The notes beneath the pieces were generated by a model. That model did no database searches. It was not told the DNA's origin and saw only the letters and a list, made by a program, of their open reading frames with translations. The position numbers were made by a program, and so were the translations under genes. A DNA stretch of 64,000 nucleotides from Paracoccus albicereus (GTDB taxonomy: Bacteria; Pseudomonadota; Alphaproteobacteria; Rhodobacterales; Rhodobacteraceae), in contig NZ_JAKZEU010000001.1 in assembly GCF_024359525.1 (NCBI RefSeq), positions 434,001 to 498,000 on the forward strand. The letters run 5' to 3'. Position 1 is the first letter of the stretch, and the number at the start of each line of letters is the position of its first letter. Shown here piece after piece: positions 53,465 through 61,897 of this stretch.

Positions 53465-54997
53465 ATGACGCAGGGCAGCGATTGGTGGAAAGGCGCGGTG
53501 ATCTACCAGATCTACCCGCGCAGCTATCAGGACACGACCGGTGACGGCGTCGGCGATTTGCCGGGCATCACGAGGCGCCTGGATCATGTCGCCGATCTTG
53601 GCGCGGATGCGATCTGGGTCTCTCCCTTCTTTCGGTCGCCCATGAAGGATTATGGTTACGATGTCAGCGATTATCGCGATGTCGATCCGATGTTCGGCAC
53701 GATTTCGGATTTCGATGCGCTGGTCGCGCGTGCGCATGACCTGGGCCTGAAGGTGCTGATCGACCTGGTCCTTTCGCACACCTCGGACCAGCACCCCTGG
53801 TTCGCCGAAAGCCGGGCCAGTCGCGACAACGCCCGCGCCGACTGGTATGTCTGGGCCGATCCCAAGCCCGACGGGACCGCGCCGACGAACTGGCTGTCCA
53901 TCTTCGGCGGGCCGGCTTGGCAATGGGATGCGAGACGAGAGCAATACTATCTGCACAACTTCCTGACCGCGCAGCCCGACTTGAACTTCCACAACCCCGA
54001 TGTGCAGCAGGCATTGCTGGACGTGGCCCGCTTCTGGCTGGAACGCGGCGTCGATGGGTTCCGGCTGGACACGATCAACTTCTATTTCCATGACGCGCAA
54101 TTGCGGGACAACCCGCCTCTTCCACCGGCCGAGCGACGCTCGGATACCGCCCCTGCGGTCAATCCCTACAACCATCAAAGTCATCGATTCGACAAATCGC
54201 AACCCGAGAATCTGCCCTTCCTCGAGCAACTGCGGGCGCTGATGGACCAATACGGCGCCGCGGCGGTGGGAGAGATCGGCGACAGCGAACGCGCGCTGGA
54301 ATTGCTGGAGGAATACACCGCGGGCAGCAAGCGGATGCACATGTCCTACGTCTTCGACTTCCTGTCAGGCGAGGATCTGGGCGCGAGCCGCGTGGCCGAA
54401 GTCTTCGAAGCCCTGGAGGCAGAGGCCCCGAATGCCTGGCCCTGCTGGGCGTTTTCGAACCATGACGTCGTGCGCCATGTCAGCCGCTGGAACTTGTGGG
54501 ACCAGGCGGCACGCGCCTACGCGACGCTGCTCATGTGCCTGCGCGGCAGCGTCTGTCTGTACCAGGGCGAGGAGCTGGCCCTGCCCGAGGCAGACATCGC
54601 TTTCGAGGATCTGCGCGACCCCTACGGCATTGAGTTCTGGCCTGAATTCAAGGGCCGCGACGGTTGCCGCACGCCGATGGTCTGGGACGGCAGCGCAACT
54701 GGCGGCTTCACCGACGGAAAGCCCTGGCTGCCGGTGCCGCCTGAACACATTGCGCGCAATGTCGAGGCGATGGCGGCCGAGCAGGGATCGATCCTGCACC
54801 ATTACCGGCAGGCGGTTGCGTTGCGGAAGGCGCATCCAGCGCTGCGTACCGGTTCGATCCATGAGATGCGTGCCGATGGATCGGTGCTGCACTTCGTCCG
54901 CGAGGATGGCGACGCGCGTGTGACGATCGACGCCAATCTGTCGGATGCGCCCGCCGGTGCGCTCGCGCCGTGGGAGGTGCGTGTCACCGAAGGGTGA
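53465..54997 (+). CDS. Alpha-glucosidase (GH13)
   Basis: 510 residues, cytoplasmic. GH13 signatures in order: WWKGAVIYQIYPRSYQDT, DLVLSHTSDQHPWF, GFRLDTINFYFHD (nucleophile Asp202), VGEIGDSE (acid/base Glu) and FSNHDVVRH (transition-state Asp). The pattern is that of oligo-1,6-/alpha-1,4-glucosidases of Proteobacteria. GGAGG 6 bp before 53465 fixes the start; an upstream frame overlaps the MBL gene. No sugar transporter or trehalose genes are adjacent, so it seems a bystander among quinoprotein accessory genes, or supplies glucose to a PQQ glucose dehydrogenase elsewhere. Confidence 0.9.
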   Translation: MTQGSDWWKGAVIYQIYPRSYQDTTGDGVGDLPGITRRLDHVADLGADAIWVSPFFRSPMKDYGYDVSDYRDVDPMFGTISDFDALVARAHDLGLKVLIDLVLSHTSDQHPWFAESRASRDNARADWYVWADPKPDGTAPTNWLSIFGGPAWQWDARREQYYLHNFLTAQPDLNFHNPDVQQALLDVARFWLERGVDGFRLDTINFYFHDAQLRDNPPLPPAERRSDTAPAVNPYNHQSHRFDKSQPENLPFLEQLRALMDQYGAAAVGEIGDSERALELLEEYTAGSKRMHMSYVFDFLSGEDLGASRVAEVFEALEAEAPNAWPCWAFSNHDVVRHVSRWNLWDQAARAYATLLMCLRGSVCLYQGEELALPEADIAFEDLRDPYGIEFWPEFKGRDGCRTPMVWDGSATGGFTDGKPWLPVPPEHIARNVEAMAAEQGSILHHYRQAVALRKAHPALRTGSIHEMRADGSVLHFVREDGDARVTIDANLSDAPAGALAPWEVRVTEG

Positions 54998-55073
54998 TCA
55001 ATCAGGAAACTGGCCTCGTGGTCGCGATCTGCTATCATTCCTGTCGGCTGGAGGGCCGAAAGGGGGAGATATC

Positions 55074-56027
55074 ATGGCAGAGCGGCGCCACGCCGATCTC
55101 GTCGCCGAGACGACCCGATCCAACGCCGCCACATCGGCACTGGCAGCGTCCTGGCGACGCTCGCTGGTCAAGCATGGGCTGGATCCTGCGGATACGCGCG
55201 ATCCCGCCCGTGTCTCGGGCGACGATCTGGCCCGGCGTCGCGAGCGGATGGAGCCATTCCTGAGTGTCGCCGACCCGCAACTGGATCAGCTTTACAATCT
55301 GGTCGGGCTCTCCGGTTGCAACGTGTTGCTGACCGACGCACAAGGTGTGGTTCTGGCGCAGCGGGTCAGCGATGGCGATGCCGGCCAGTTTCGCGAATGG
55401 GGCCTGTGGCAGGGCGCCGACTGGTCGGAATCCGCGCAGGGCACGAACGGGATTGGCACCTGCCTTGCAGACGGGCGGCCGGTGACGATCCATCGCGATG
55501 AACATTTTCACACCCGCAACATCGGAATGTCTTGCATGGATGCGCCGATCTGGGGCCCGGATGGCGGCCTGATCGCGGCGCTGGACGTCAGTTCCGCGCG
55601 CGCCGACCAGACCGAACGCTACAACCGTCTGATCGCGGCACAGGTCGCCCAGACCGCCCGCGCCATCGAGACGACCTTCTTCCGCGCAAGTTTCCCCGAT
55701 GCACGGATCATCGTGGCGCAGCAGGACGATGCCGACGCCGCGATGCTGCTGGCAGTGGACAAGGACGATCTGGCGATCGGTGCTACCCGCGCCGCCCGCC
55801 GCCTGCTGGGCCTGGAGCGCGAGGGTGCCTTCCGCCCCCGACCGGCCGCCGACCTTCTGGGCCGCGGTGACGATCAAGCGGGCGGGTTCGAACGCGCCGA
55901 GCGTGCAGCGGTCACGCGTGCGCTGGCACGCGCCGATGGCAACATGTCGGCCGCCGCGCGGGCATTGGGGATCGGACGCGCGACGCTTTATCGTCGCATG
56001 GCCAAATTGGGCATCGGCGACAAATAG
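55074..56027 (+). CDS. GAF-Fis transcription regulator (AcoR-like, lacking AAA+ domain)
   Basis: 317 residues. A GAF-type input domain (about 65-215: VLLTDAQGVVLAQRV, GTNGIGTCLADGRPV, MSCMDAPIWGPDGGLIAALD) and a C-terminal Fis-type HTH (NMSAAARALGIGRATLYRR). The central sigma-54-activating AAA+ ATPase of AcoR/AcxR proteins is missing: only about 60 residues separate the two domains. It must therefore act with sigma-70. GGGGGAG precedes the ATG at 55074. It is followed by a palindrome and then the aldehyde dehydrogenase gene, which it very likely controls. Confidence 0.87.
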   Translation: MAERRHADLVAETTRSNAATSALAASWRRSLVKHGLDPADTRDPARVSGDDLARRRERMEPFLSVADPQLDQLYNLVGLSGCNVLLTDAQGVVLAQRVSDGDAGQFREWGLWQGADWSESAQGTNGIGTCLADGRPVTIHRDEHFHTRNIGMSCMDAPIWGPDGGLIAALDVSSARADQTERYNRLIAAQVAQTARAIETTFFRASFPDARIIVAQQDDADAAMLLAVDKDDLAIGATRAARRLLGLEREGAFRPRPAADLLGRGDDQAGGFERAERAAVTRALARADGNMSAAARALGIGRATLYRRMAKLGIGDK

Positions 56028-56035
56028 GCCCCGAC

Positions 56036-56053
56036 TGTCTCGCCCGTGAGACA
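56036..56053. promoter_or_regulatory. Palindromic operator TGTCTC-N6-GAGACA
   Basis: Perfect 6-bp arms separated by 6 bp, 9 bp behind the regulator stop and about 110 bp before the aldehyde dehydrogenase ATG. The TGTnnC-N6-GnnACA layout is usual for Fis-HTH regulators of the AcoR class. No -24/-12 (TGGC-N9-TGC) element was found downstream, in line with the missing AAA+ domain. Confidence 0.6.
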
Positions 56054-56162
56054 CTTTCCGCGCTGCGGCGCAGACGGCCCGATTGATTCAGGGCCGCCAA
56101 GGTCCATCCTGTGAGGCGAGGCCCGGCTGGAGGATGCCGGGACCATCAGAGGAGGGAGAATT

Positions 56163-57689
56163 ATGCCGAACGACCAAGCACAGGATTTCAAGGGTGTGAG
56201 CGTCATGCCCTTTGCCAAGCGCTACGACAACTTCATCGGCGGCAAGTGGGTCGCCCCGAAGGCCGGACGTTATTTCACCAACACCACCCCGATCACGGGC
56301 GGCGACATCGGCGAGATCGCACGCTCGGACGCCGATGACGTCGAGGCGGCCCTGGATGCAGCCCACGCCGCGGCCGACAAGTGGGGTCAGACGTCGACCA
56401 CCGAACGCTCGAACATCCTTCTGAAGATCGCTGACCGGATGGAGCAGAACCTGGAGCTGCTTGCCACCGCCGAGACCTGGGACAACGGCAAGCCGATCCG
56501 TGAGACGATGGCCGCCGACCTGCCGCTGGCGATCGACCATTTCCGTTATTTCGCAGGCGTTCTGCGCGCGCAGGAAGGCGGCATCTCGGAAATCGACCAC
56601 GACACGATCGCCTACCATTTCCACGAACCGCTGGGCGTCGTGGGCCAGATCATCCCGTGGAACTTCCCGCTGCTGATGGCGACGTGGAAGCTGGCCCCCG
56701 CGCTTGCCGCCGGCAACTGCGTCGTGCTGAAGCCTGCCGAACAGACCCCCGCCGGAATCATGGTTTGGGTCAACCTGATCGGTGACCTGCTGCCCGCAGG
56801 CGTGCTGAACATCGTCAACGGCTTCGGCCTGGAAGCCGGCAAGCCGCTGGCGTCGAGCAACCGTATCGCCAAGATCGCCTTCACCGGCGAGACGACGACC
56901 GGCCGACTGATCTCGCAATACGCTTCGGAAAACCTGATCCCGGTGACGCTGGAGCTGGGCGGCAAGTCGCCCAACATCTTCTTCGAGGATGTAGCCCGCG
57001 AAGACGACGACTTCTTCGACAAGGCGCTGGAAGGGTTCACCATGTTCGCGCTGAACCAGGGCGAGGTGTGCACCTGTCCGTCACGCGCGCTGGTCCACGA
57101 ATCGATCTACGACCGGTTCATGGAACGCGCTTTGGAACGCGTGAAGGCGATCAAGCAGGGCGACCCGCGCGAAAGCGACACGATGATCGGTGCGCAGGCG
57201 TCGTCCGAGCAGAAAGAGAAGATTCTGTCCTATTTCGACATCGGGCAGAAGGAAGGTGCCGAGGTCCTGACCGGCGGCAAGGCGGCCGATCTGGGCGGCG
57301 AGCTGTCCAGCGGCTACTACATCGAGCCGACCGTCCTGAAGGGCAACAACAAGATGCGCGTGTTCCAGGAGGAAATCTTCGGGCCCGTCGTCTCTGTCAC
57401 GACCTTCAAGACCCAGGAAGAAGCGCTGGAGATCGCCAACGACACGCTCTACGGCCTTGGCGCCGGTGTGTGGTCGCGCGAGGCGAATACCTGCTACCGC
57501 TTCGGTCGCGCGATCAAGGCTGGCCGGGTCTGGACCAACTGCTACCACGCCTATCCGGCCCACGCGGCCTTCGGGGGCTACAAGCAATCGGGCATCGGCC
57601 GTGAAAACCACCGGATGATGCTGGATCACTATCAGCAGACCAAGAACATGCTGGTCAGCTACAGCCCGAAGAAGCTGGGCTTCTTCTGA
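56163..57689 (+). CDS. NAD-dependent aldehyde dehydrogenase (AcoD/ExaC type)
   Basis: 508 residues; oxidises acetaldehyde-like aldehydes to acids. Motifs: [20 protein letters not shown], the general base Glu in [12 protein letters not shown], the catalytic Cys in [14 protein letters not shown] (two neighbouring Cys) and EEIFGPVVS. The family is the DUF779-linked aldehyde dehydrogenase induced on ethanol and acetoin; DUF779 is encoded two genes downstream. GAGGAGGGAGAATT precedes the ATG. Two hairpins follow the stop. It would take the aldehyde produced by a periplasmic quinoprotein alcohol dehydrogenase. Confidence 0.94.
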   Translation: MPNDQAQDFKGVSVMPFAKRYDNFIGGKWVAPKAGRYFTNTTPITGGDIGEIARSDADDVEAALDAAHAAADKWGQTSTTERSNILLKIADRMEQNLELLATAETWDNGKPIRETMAADLPLAIDHFRYFAGVLRAQEGGISEIDHDTIAYHFHEPLGVVGQIIPWNFPLLMATWKLAPALAAGNCVVLKPAEQTPAGIMVWVNLIGDLLPAGVLNIVNGFGLEAGKPLASSNRIAKIAFTGETTTGRLISQYASENLIPVTLELGGKSPNIFFEDVAREDDDFFDKALEGFTMFALNQGEVCTCPSRALVHESIYDRFMERALERVKAIKQGDPRESDTMIGAQASSEQKEKILSYFDIGQKEGAEVLTGGKAADLGGELSSGYYIEPTVLKGNNKMRVFQEEIFGPVVSVTTFKTQEEALEIANDTLYGLGAGVWSREANTCYRFGRAIKAGRVWTNCYHAYPAHAAFGGYKQSGIGRENHRMMLDHYQQTKNMLVSYSPKKLGFF

Positions 57690-57701
57690 TGCCGGAACCT
57701 G

Positions 57702-57745
57702 GGGTGGTCCTTCGGGACCATCCTGCTTCCCCGCAACTTGCGGGG
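57702..57745 (+). terminator. Two hairpins after the aldehyde dehydrogenase gene
   Basis: Hairpin 1: TGGTCC-TTCG-GGACCA (57705-57720) with flanking GGG/TCC pairs, a stable UUCG tetraloop. Hairpin 2: CCCCGC-AACTT-GCGGGG (57729-57745). T-tracts are short, so they more likely reduce than abolish read-through into the topoisomerase and DUF779 genes. Confidence 0.55.
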
Positions 57746-57793
57746 GCCTTGCGGCGTTGGGACGCATCGCTTCCTCCCTGTCGGATCGTCCCA

Positions 57794-58867
57794 ATGCCCA
57801 AGGACCACAGCCAGACGGACAGTCCCGTCATCGACCCCAAGGACGCAGCCGAAAGCGCCGGGCTGATCTACGTCAACGACGACATGCCCGGGATCACCCG
57901 AGTGAAGTCAGGGCGCGGATTTTCCTACCGGGACGCCAAGGGAAAGACGATCAAGGACGCCGACGAGCGCGTTCGGCTGAACGCGCTGGCGGTTCCGCCC
58001 GCCTACACCGATGTCTGGATCTGCCCCGATCCGCGCGGTCACATCCAGGCCACCGGGCGCGACGACCGTGGTCGCAAACAGTATCGCTATCATCCCGATT
58101 TCCGCGAGGTGCGCGATTCCGCCAAATATGATCACATGCTGGAATTCGCGGCGGCCTTGCCCAAGATCCGGGCGCAGGTCGACAAGGATATGGGCCGGCG
58201 GGGACTGCCGGCCGAAAAGGTGGTGGCGACGATCGTCTGGCTTTTGGAAAACACCATGATCCGGGTCGGCAACACAGGCTATGCCAAGGACAACAAGTCG
58301 CACGGGCTGACCACGCTGCGCGACCGGCACGTGACCTTCGACGGCAGCAAGGTCCGCTTCCGATTTAAGGGCAAAAGCGGCAAGGAATGGGATCTGGACA
58401 TCAAGAATCGCCGCGTCGCAAAGATCGTCCGCGCCGCACAGGACATTCCCGGCCAGCACCTGTTCCAGTATCTCGACGAGGACGGCGAGCGGCAGAGCGT
58501 CGGGTCGGGTGACGTGAACGACTACCTGCGCGAGGTCTCGGGGCGCGATGTGACGGCCAAGGATTTTCGCACCTGGACCGGTACGGTGCTGGCCGCGTTG
58601 GCCCTGTCGGAATACGAGAAGTTCGACACCAAGAAGGCGGCCGAGGCGAATGTGCGCGAAGCGATCGAGCGTGTCGCATCGGCGCTTGGCAATACCCCCG
58701 CGATCTGTCGCAAATGCTATGTCCATCCCCAGATCATCGACGCCTATCTGGCGGACGAGTTGAAGCTGGAGCTGCGCGAGAAGATCGATGAGGAAATGAA
58801 GAAGGACGATCTGCGCCCCGAGGAGAAGCAGGTCCTGAAATTCCTGAAGAGGAGGTTGAAGACATGA
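57794..58867 (+). CDS. DNA topoisomerase IB (eukaryote-like bacterial type)
   Basis: Relaxes supercoils through a 3'-phosphotyrosine. 357 residues from ATG 57794. N-terminal AGLIYVNDDMPGITRVKSG and RGFSYRD, core VRLNALAVPPAYTDVWICP, then active-site residues in RVGNTGYAKDNKSHGLTTL, a KGKSGKEW segment and the catalytic Tyr of NTPAICRKCYVHP. An ATG at 57689, sharing bases with the preceding stop, would add 35 residues, but those would be encoded by the two hairpins and lack family likeness. The stop overlaps DUF779 (ATGA). Confidence 0.9.
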   Translation: MPKDHSQTDSPVIDPKDAAESAGLIYVNDDMPGITRVKSGRGFSYRDAKGKTIKDADERVRLNALAVPPAYTDVWICPDPRGHIQATGRDDRGRKQYRYHPDFREVRDSAKYDHMLEFAAALPKIRAQVDKDMGRRGLPAEKVVATIVWLLENTMIRVGNTGYAKDNKSHGLTTLRDRHVTFDGSKVRFRFKGKSGKEWDLDIKNRRVAKIVRAAQDIPGQHLFQYLDEDGERQSVGSGDVNDYLREVSGRDVTAKDFRTWTGTVLAALALSEYEKFDTKKAAEANVREAIERVASALGNTPAICRKCYVHPQIIDAYLADELKLELREKIDEEMKKDDLRPEEKQVLKFLKRRLKT

Positions 58868-59193
58868 GCACCGTGACTGCGACACCCGCCGCCCTGCAAC
58901 TGATCGAGGAAATCGTGGCCGACCACGGCCCCGTCCTGTTTCACCAGTCGGGCGGCTGCTGCGACGGGTCCAGCCCGATGTGCTATCCGCAGGACGACTT
59001 CAAGGTTGCGAGTCGCGACGTGAAGATCGGCGAAATCGGTGGTGCGCCCTTCTACATCTCGGCCAGCCAGTACGAGACCTGGAAACACACCGACCTGACC
59101 ATCGACGTCGTTCCGGGGCGGGGCGGCATGTTCAGCCTGGATAATGGACGCGAAAAGCGGTTCCTGACCCGCTCGGACCTCTGCGCCACCTGA
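58864..59193 (+). CDS. DUF779 family protein
   Basis: 109 residues. Family hallmark: FHQSGGCCDGSSPMCYP with three Cys near residues 32-40, likely a metal or redox site, followed by FYISASQYETWKHTDLTIDVVPG. It is nearly always encoded with the acetaldehyde dehydrogenase type seen at 56163, and may activate or protect it; the mechanism is unknown. Here topoisomerase IB separates the two, with ATGA coupling to the topoisomerase gene. GAGGAGG lies a few bases before the start. Confidence 0.9.
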   Translation: MSTVTATPAALQLIEEIVADHGPVLFHQSGGCCDGSSPMCYPQDDFKVASRDVKIGEIGGAPFYISASQYETWKHTDLTIDVVPGRGGMFSLDNGREKRFLTRSDLCAT

Positions 59194-59248
59194 TTGTGCT
59201 GACCCTGACGCCGCGTTAAGGAGGGTGCGGCTTTCAGGGCGGATCGAC

Positions 59249-60178
59249 ATGGCGCACAGGGTTTTCATCGACGGCGAGGCCGGAACGACGGGGCTTCAGA
59301 TCCTCGAGCGGCTGCAGGGCCGCGAGGATATCGAACTGGTCAGTATCGACCATGAGCGCCGCAAGGATCCGGTCGCGCGCGGTGAGGCGATGGCTGCGGC
59401 CGAGATCGCGATCCTGTGCCTGCCCGACGACGCCGCACGCGAGGCGGTGGCGCTTGCAGAAGGGCTGGGCGACGACGTGTCCGTCCGGTTCATCGATGCC
59501 TCGACCGCGCACCGGACGGCAGAGGGCTGGGTCTACGGCTTTCCGGAACTGGCTGCCGGCAACCGCGACGCCATCGCAGGCGCGCGTTTCGTCAGCAATC
59601 CGGGCTGCTATTCGACGGGCGCCATCGCGATCGTCGCGCCGCTGGTGGCGGCAGGCCTGATCGCGCCGGACGAGGCGCTGACGATCAATGCGGTCAGTGG
59701 ATACACAGGCGGCGGTAAGGCGCTGATCGCGGAATACGAGGACGGCACCGCGCCGCCCTTCTTCGTCTACGGTCTGACGCAGGCACACAAGCATCTGCCT
59801 GAAATCACGAAGAAAACCGGTCTGTCAGCACGTCCGGTCTTTGCCCCGGCGGTGGGCAATTTCGCGCAGGGCATGGCGGTTCAACTGCCGCTACATCTGC
59901 GGGCCGGGCGCGATCTGGCCGCCTTGCGTGCGACACTGGCGGCCCATTACGAAGGCCAGCAGTTCATCCGGGTGCTGCCAGAGGGTGAGCCGGGGGCGCG
60001 GATCGATCCGACCGCGATGAACGGGACCAACATGCTGGAACTGTCGGTTCATGGCGACGACCGGACCGGGTGCGCGACGGTGGTCGCGGTTCTGGACAAC
60101 CTGGGCAAGGGGGCATCAGGGGCGGCGGTCCAGAACCTGAACCTGATGCTGGGCCTCGACGAGGCCGCCGGTCTTTAA
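59249..60178 (+). CDS. argC: N-acetyl-gamma-glutamyl-phosphate reductase (type 2)
   Basis: NADPH-dependent third step of arginine synthesis. 309 residues, the short type-2 form. VFIDGEAGTTGLQILERL replaces the GxxGxxG loop, the catalytic Cys is in VSNPGCYSTGAIA, and NAVSGYTGGGKAL plus HKHLPEI follow. The start at 59249 (MAHRVFIDG) was chosen over a GTG at 59225 that lies too near AAGGAG. Other arg genes are not adjacent. The 3' side has a terminator and an unusual repeat array. Confidence 0.93.
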   Translation: MAHRVFIDGEAGTTGLQILERLQGREDIELVSIDHERRKDPVARGEAMAAAEIAILCLPDDAAREAVALAEGLGDDVSVRFIDASTAHRTAEGWVYGFPELAAGNRDAIAGARFVSNPGCYSTGAIAIVAPLVAAGLIAPDEALTINAVSGYTGGGKALIAEYEDGTAPPFFVYGLTQAHKHLPEITKKTGLSARPVFAPAVGNFAQGMAVQLPLHLRAGRDLAALRATLAAHYEGQQFIRVLPEGEPGARIDPTAMNGTNMLELSVHGDDRTGCATVVAVLDNLGKGASGAAVQNLNLMLGLDEAAGL

Positions 60179-60211
60179 CCGACATTAACGGCAACGCCAG
60201 CGTACGGGGGG

Positions 60212-60227
60212 GCGCAACAGCGCAACA
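60212..60227. repeat. Tandem 8-mer GCGCAACA x2
   Basis: Two exact contiguous copies in the argC 3' gap, about 50 bp before the GTACAC array. Short and possibly chance. Confidence 0.45.
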
Positions 60228-60278
60228 CCGAGAGCCGTGCTATGCCCAGCGTTTGCTGCGTTTGCGGAGTCACAACCC

Positions 60279-60322
60279 GTACACCGCGCGTACACAGACT
60301 GTACACACCCTGTACACAGGCT
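60279..60322. repeat. Four GTACAC repeats with exact 11-bp period
   Basis: GTACAC starts at 60279, 60290, 60301 and 60312; the five bases between are CGCGC, AGACT, ACCCT and AGGCT, so units 2-4 share further bases. The array lies in the 286-bp gap between the convergent argC and a secreted-protein gene. All copies face one side of the helix. It resembles a regulator-binding array or iterons, but no replication or partition gene is adjacent. Confidence 0.85.
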
Positions 60323-60352
60323 GCGAGCGTGCGGTTCAGAGAGCGTTAAGGG

Positions 60353-60392
60353 TTTCGGCTGCGCCGAAATGCCTCCGGCGGGGATATTTTTG
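60353..60392 (+). terminator. argC terminator with Rhodobacterales 3' motif
   Basis: TTTCGGC-TGC-GCCGAAA (60353-60369) is followed by CCTCCGGCGGGGATATTTTT (60372-60391). The latter is a motif I recognise as very frequent behind genes in Rhodobacterales. Hairpin plus T-run fit a plus-strand intrinsic terminator for argC. Confidence 0.65.
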
Positions 60393-60464
60393 TAAAGAAG
60401 AAAAGGACTTGGCACCGCTTGAGCGGGCTGCGCGGGTGTTGCGCGATCAAGTCGGTTCAGCGCG

Positions 60465-61064
60465 TCACTTCAGATGGCTGGCGATCGCGCGACCGAGCGC
60501 GAAGGCGCGCTGTTCCAGGATGATCGGCGTTTCGCAGACATAGGTCAGCGATTGGCGACGGTCGGTGAAGATGCGTTCGTCCCAGTCGAGCGCCTCTTCC
60601 TCGGCGTCGATGGCGTCGAAGTCCGGGGAAGCGGCGGCTTCGAGTTCCTCCATCTTCGCGCGGCGCGCCTCGATTCGCTTGGCCAGATCCTGCTGCGAGG
60701 TTCCGTAGCGGGCGATGCCGTCGATCAGGGCCGAGCGTTCGGGTTCGATCTGATGGAACACGGCCGACATCAGCGCGGTCAGGTGCTGGTTGTCGGCGTC
60801 TTCGGCGAATTCCGTGATCCGCGCCTCGGCATCCTCCATCGGGACGCGACGCTGTTCCAGATAGGCGGCAAGGCGGCGCACCTCGGGGTCGCGGGCGATG
60901 GCGGCGGTCGCATCGTCGGGCTGCGGTCCGGTCCAGACCTGGCCCAGCGACAGGTGCGGCTGCTTGCGCTGGATGCAGGGCCAGGTCGGATCGTGCGCGG
61001 GTTGCGCCCCCGCGATCCCTGCGGCTGCGGTCCAGATCGCGACACCGAAAAGCCAGTTGCGCAT
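60465..61064 (-). CDS. Exported protein of the quinoprotein/ABC operon
   Basis: 199 residues from ATG 61064; signal peptide about 1-20 (AAGIAGAQ). The mature part begins with HDPTWPCIQRKQPHLSLGQVWTGP and is helical, with a second Cys in YVCETPIIL, so one disulfide is likely. A first ATG at 61070 overlaps the permease stop (ATGA) but abuts the GGGGGAGGG site, so the second ATG is better placed. Not a family I can name; position at the end of the transporter operon suggests a periplasmic accessory role. Confidence 0.75.
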   Translation of the reverse strand: MRNWLFGVAIWTAAAGIAGAQPAHDPTWPCIQRKQPHLSLGQVWTGPQPDDATAAIARDPEVRRLAAYLEQRRVPMEDAEARITEFAEDADNQHLTALMSAVFHQIEPERSALIDGIARYGTSQQDLAKRIEARRAKMEELEAAASPDFDAIDAEEEALDWDERIFTDRRQSLTYVCETPIILEQRAFALGRAIASHLK

Positions 61065-61066
61065 CC

Positions 61067-61897
61067 TCATCCCTCCCCCTTGCGGCGGGCCCAGTTGCCC
61101 TTGGCCGGATCATACATGAACACCGCCGCGCCGAAAAACCCGGCCAAACATCCTAGGACGACGGCGAGCGACAGCCAGTTGACCTGCAGATACAGCGCGA
61201 AGCGGATCAGCTCGACCGCATGGGTGAACGGGTTCACCGCGCAGATGTCATGAAGCAGCACCGAACTTTCGCGCATCCGCCACAGCGGGTAGAGCGCGGA
61301 GGAGGCGAAGAACATCGGGAAGATCACGAAGTTCATCACGCCCGCGAAGTTTTCGAGCTGCCGGATGGCGGAGCTGAGAAACAGGCCCATCGCCCCCAGC
61401 ATCAGCCCGGACAGGATCAGGGCCGGCAGCACCGCGACATAGCCCCAGATCGGCGGGCGGATGTCCCAGAACCACGCGATGGCAAGGAAGGTGTAGACCT
61501 GGATGATCGAGACCAGCACGCCTGCCACCAGCTTGGAGGCCAGCAGGAACCAGCGCGGGAACGGGCTGACCAGCAACGTCCGCATCGCCCCTGTTTCGCG
61601 GTCGTAGACCATCGACAGCGACGATTGCATCCCGTTGAAAAGCTGGATCATCGCGCAGAGGCCGGGGGTCACGTAGACCTCGTAGAGCACGTAGGTCTGG
61701 TAGGGCGGCGTGATCGACATGCCCAGGACCGCGCGAAAGCCCGCCGCGAAGATGAACAGCCAGACCAGTGGACGCACGAGCGCTGCGAGGAAGCGGCCGC
61801 GCTGGTTGACGAAGCGCAGCGTTTCCCGCCGGGCGATGCCCAGGAAGGCGATCGGCCAGCCGCCGCGGCGTTTCGGTGTCGGGGCGGTCATCGTCAT
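61067..61897 (-). CDS. ABC-2 type permease (PedC/LutF-like)
   Basis: 276 residues with six hydrophobic segments; ABC-2 membrane signature around PLVWLFIFAAGFRAVLG, MVYDRETGAMRTLLVSPFPRW and CAVNPFTHAVELIRFALYL. It overlaps the ATPase gene by ATGA. In Pseudomonas putida and Methylobacterium, equivalent ATPase/permease pairs in quinoprotein loci (PedBC, LutEF) are needed for growth at low lanthanide. ABC-2 permeases usually export, so how they assist metal supply is unresolved. Confidence 0.85.
   Translation of the reverse strand: MTMTAPTPKRRGGWPIAFLGIARRETLRFVNQRGRFLAALVRPLVWLFIFAAGFRAVLGMSITPPYQTYVLYEVYVTPGLCAMIQLFNGMQSSLSMVYDRETGAMRTLLVSPFPRWFLLASKLVAGVLVSIIQVYTFLAIAWFWDIRPPIWGYVAVLPALILSGLMLGAMGLFLSSAIRQLENFAGVMNFVIFPMFFASSALYPLWRMRESSVLLHDICAVNPFTHAVELIRFALYLQVNWLSLAVVLGCLAGFFGAAVFMYDPAKGNWARRKGEG

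Noticed and set aside
56054..56162. Sigma-54 promoter before the aldehyde dehydrogenase
   Set aside because: No GG-N10-GC pair in a TGGC/TTGC context was found, and the adjacent regulator lacks the AAA+ domain.
57689..57793. 35-codon N-terminal extension of topoisomerase IB from ATG 57689
   Set aside because: The extension would be encoded by two perfect hairpins and shows no likeness to the family N-terminus.
60279..60322. GTACAC array as a CRISPR array or plasmid iterons
   Set aside because: Repeats are 6 bp with 5-bp spacers, far too short for CRISPR, and there is no cas, rep or par gene nearby.
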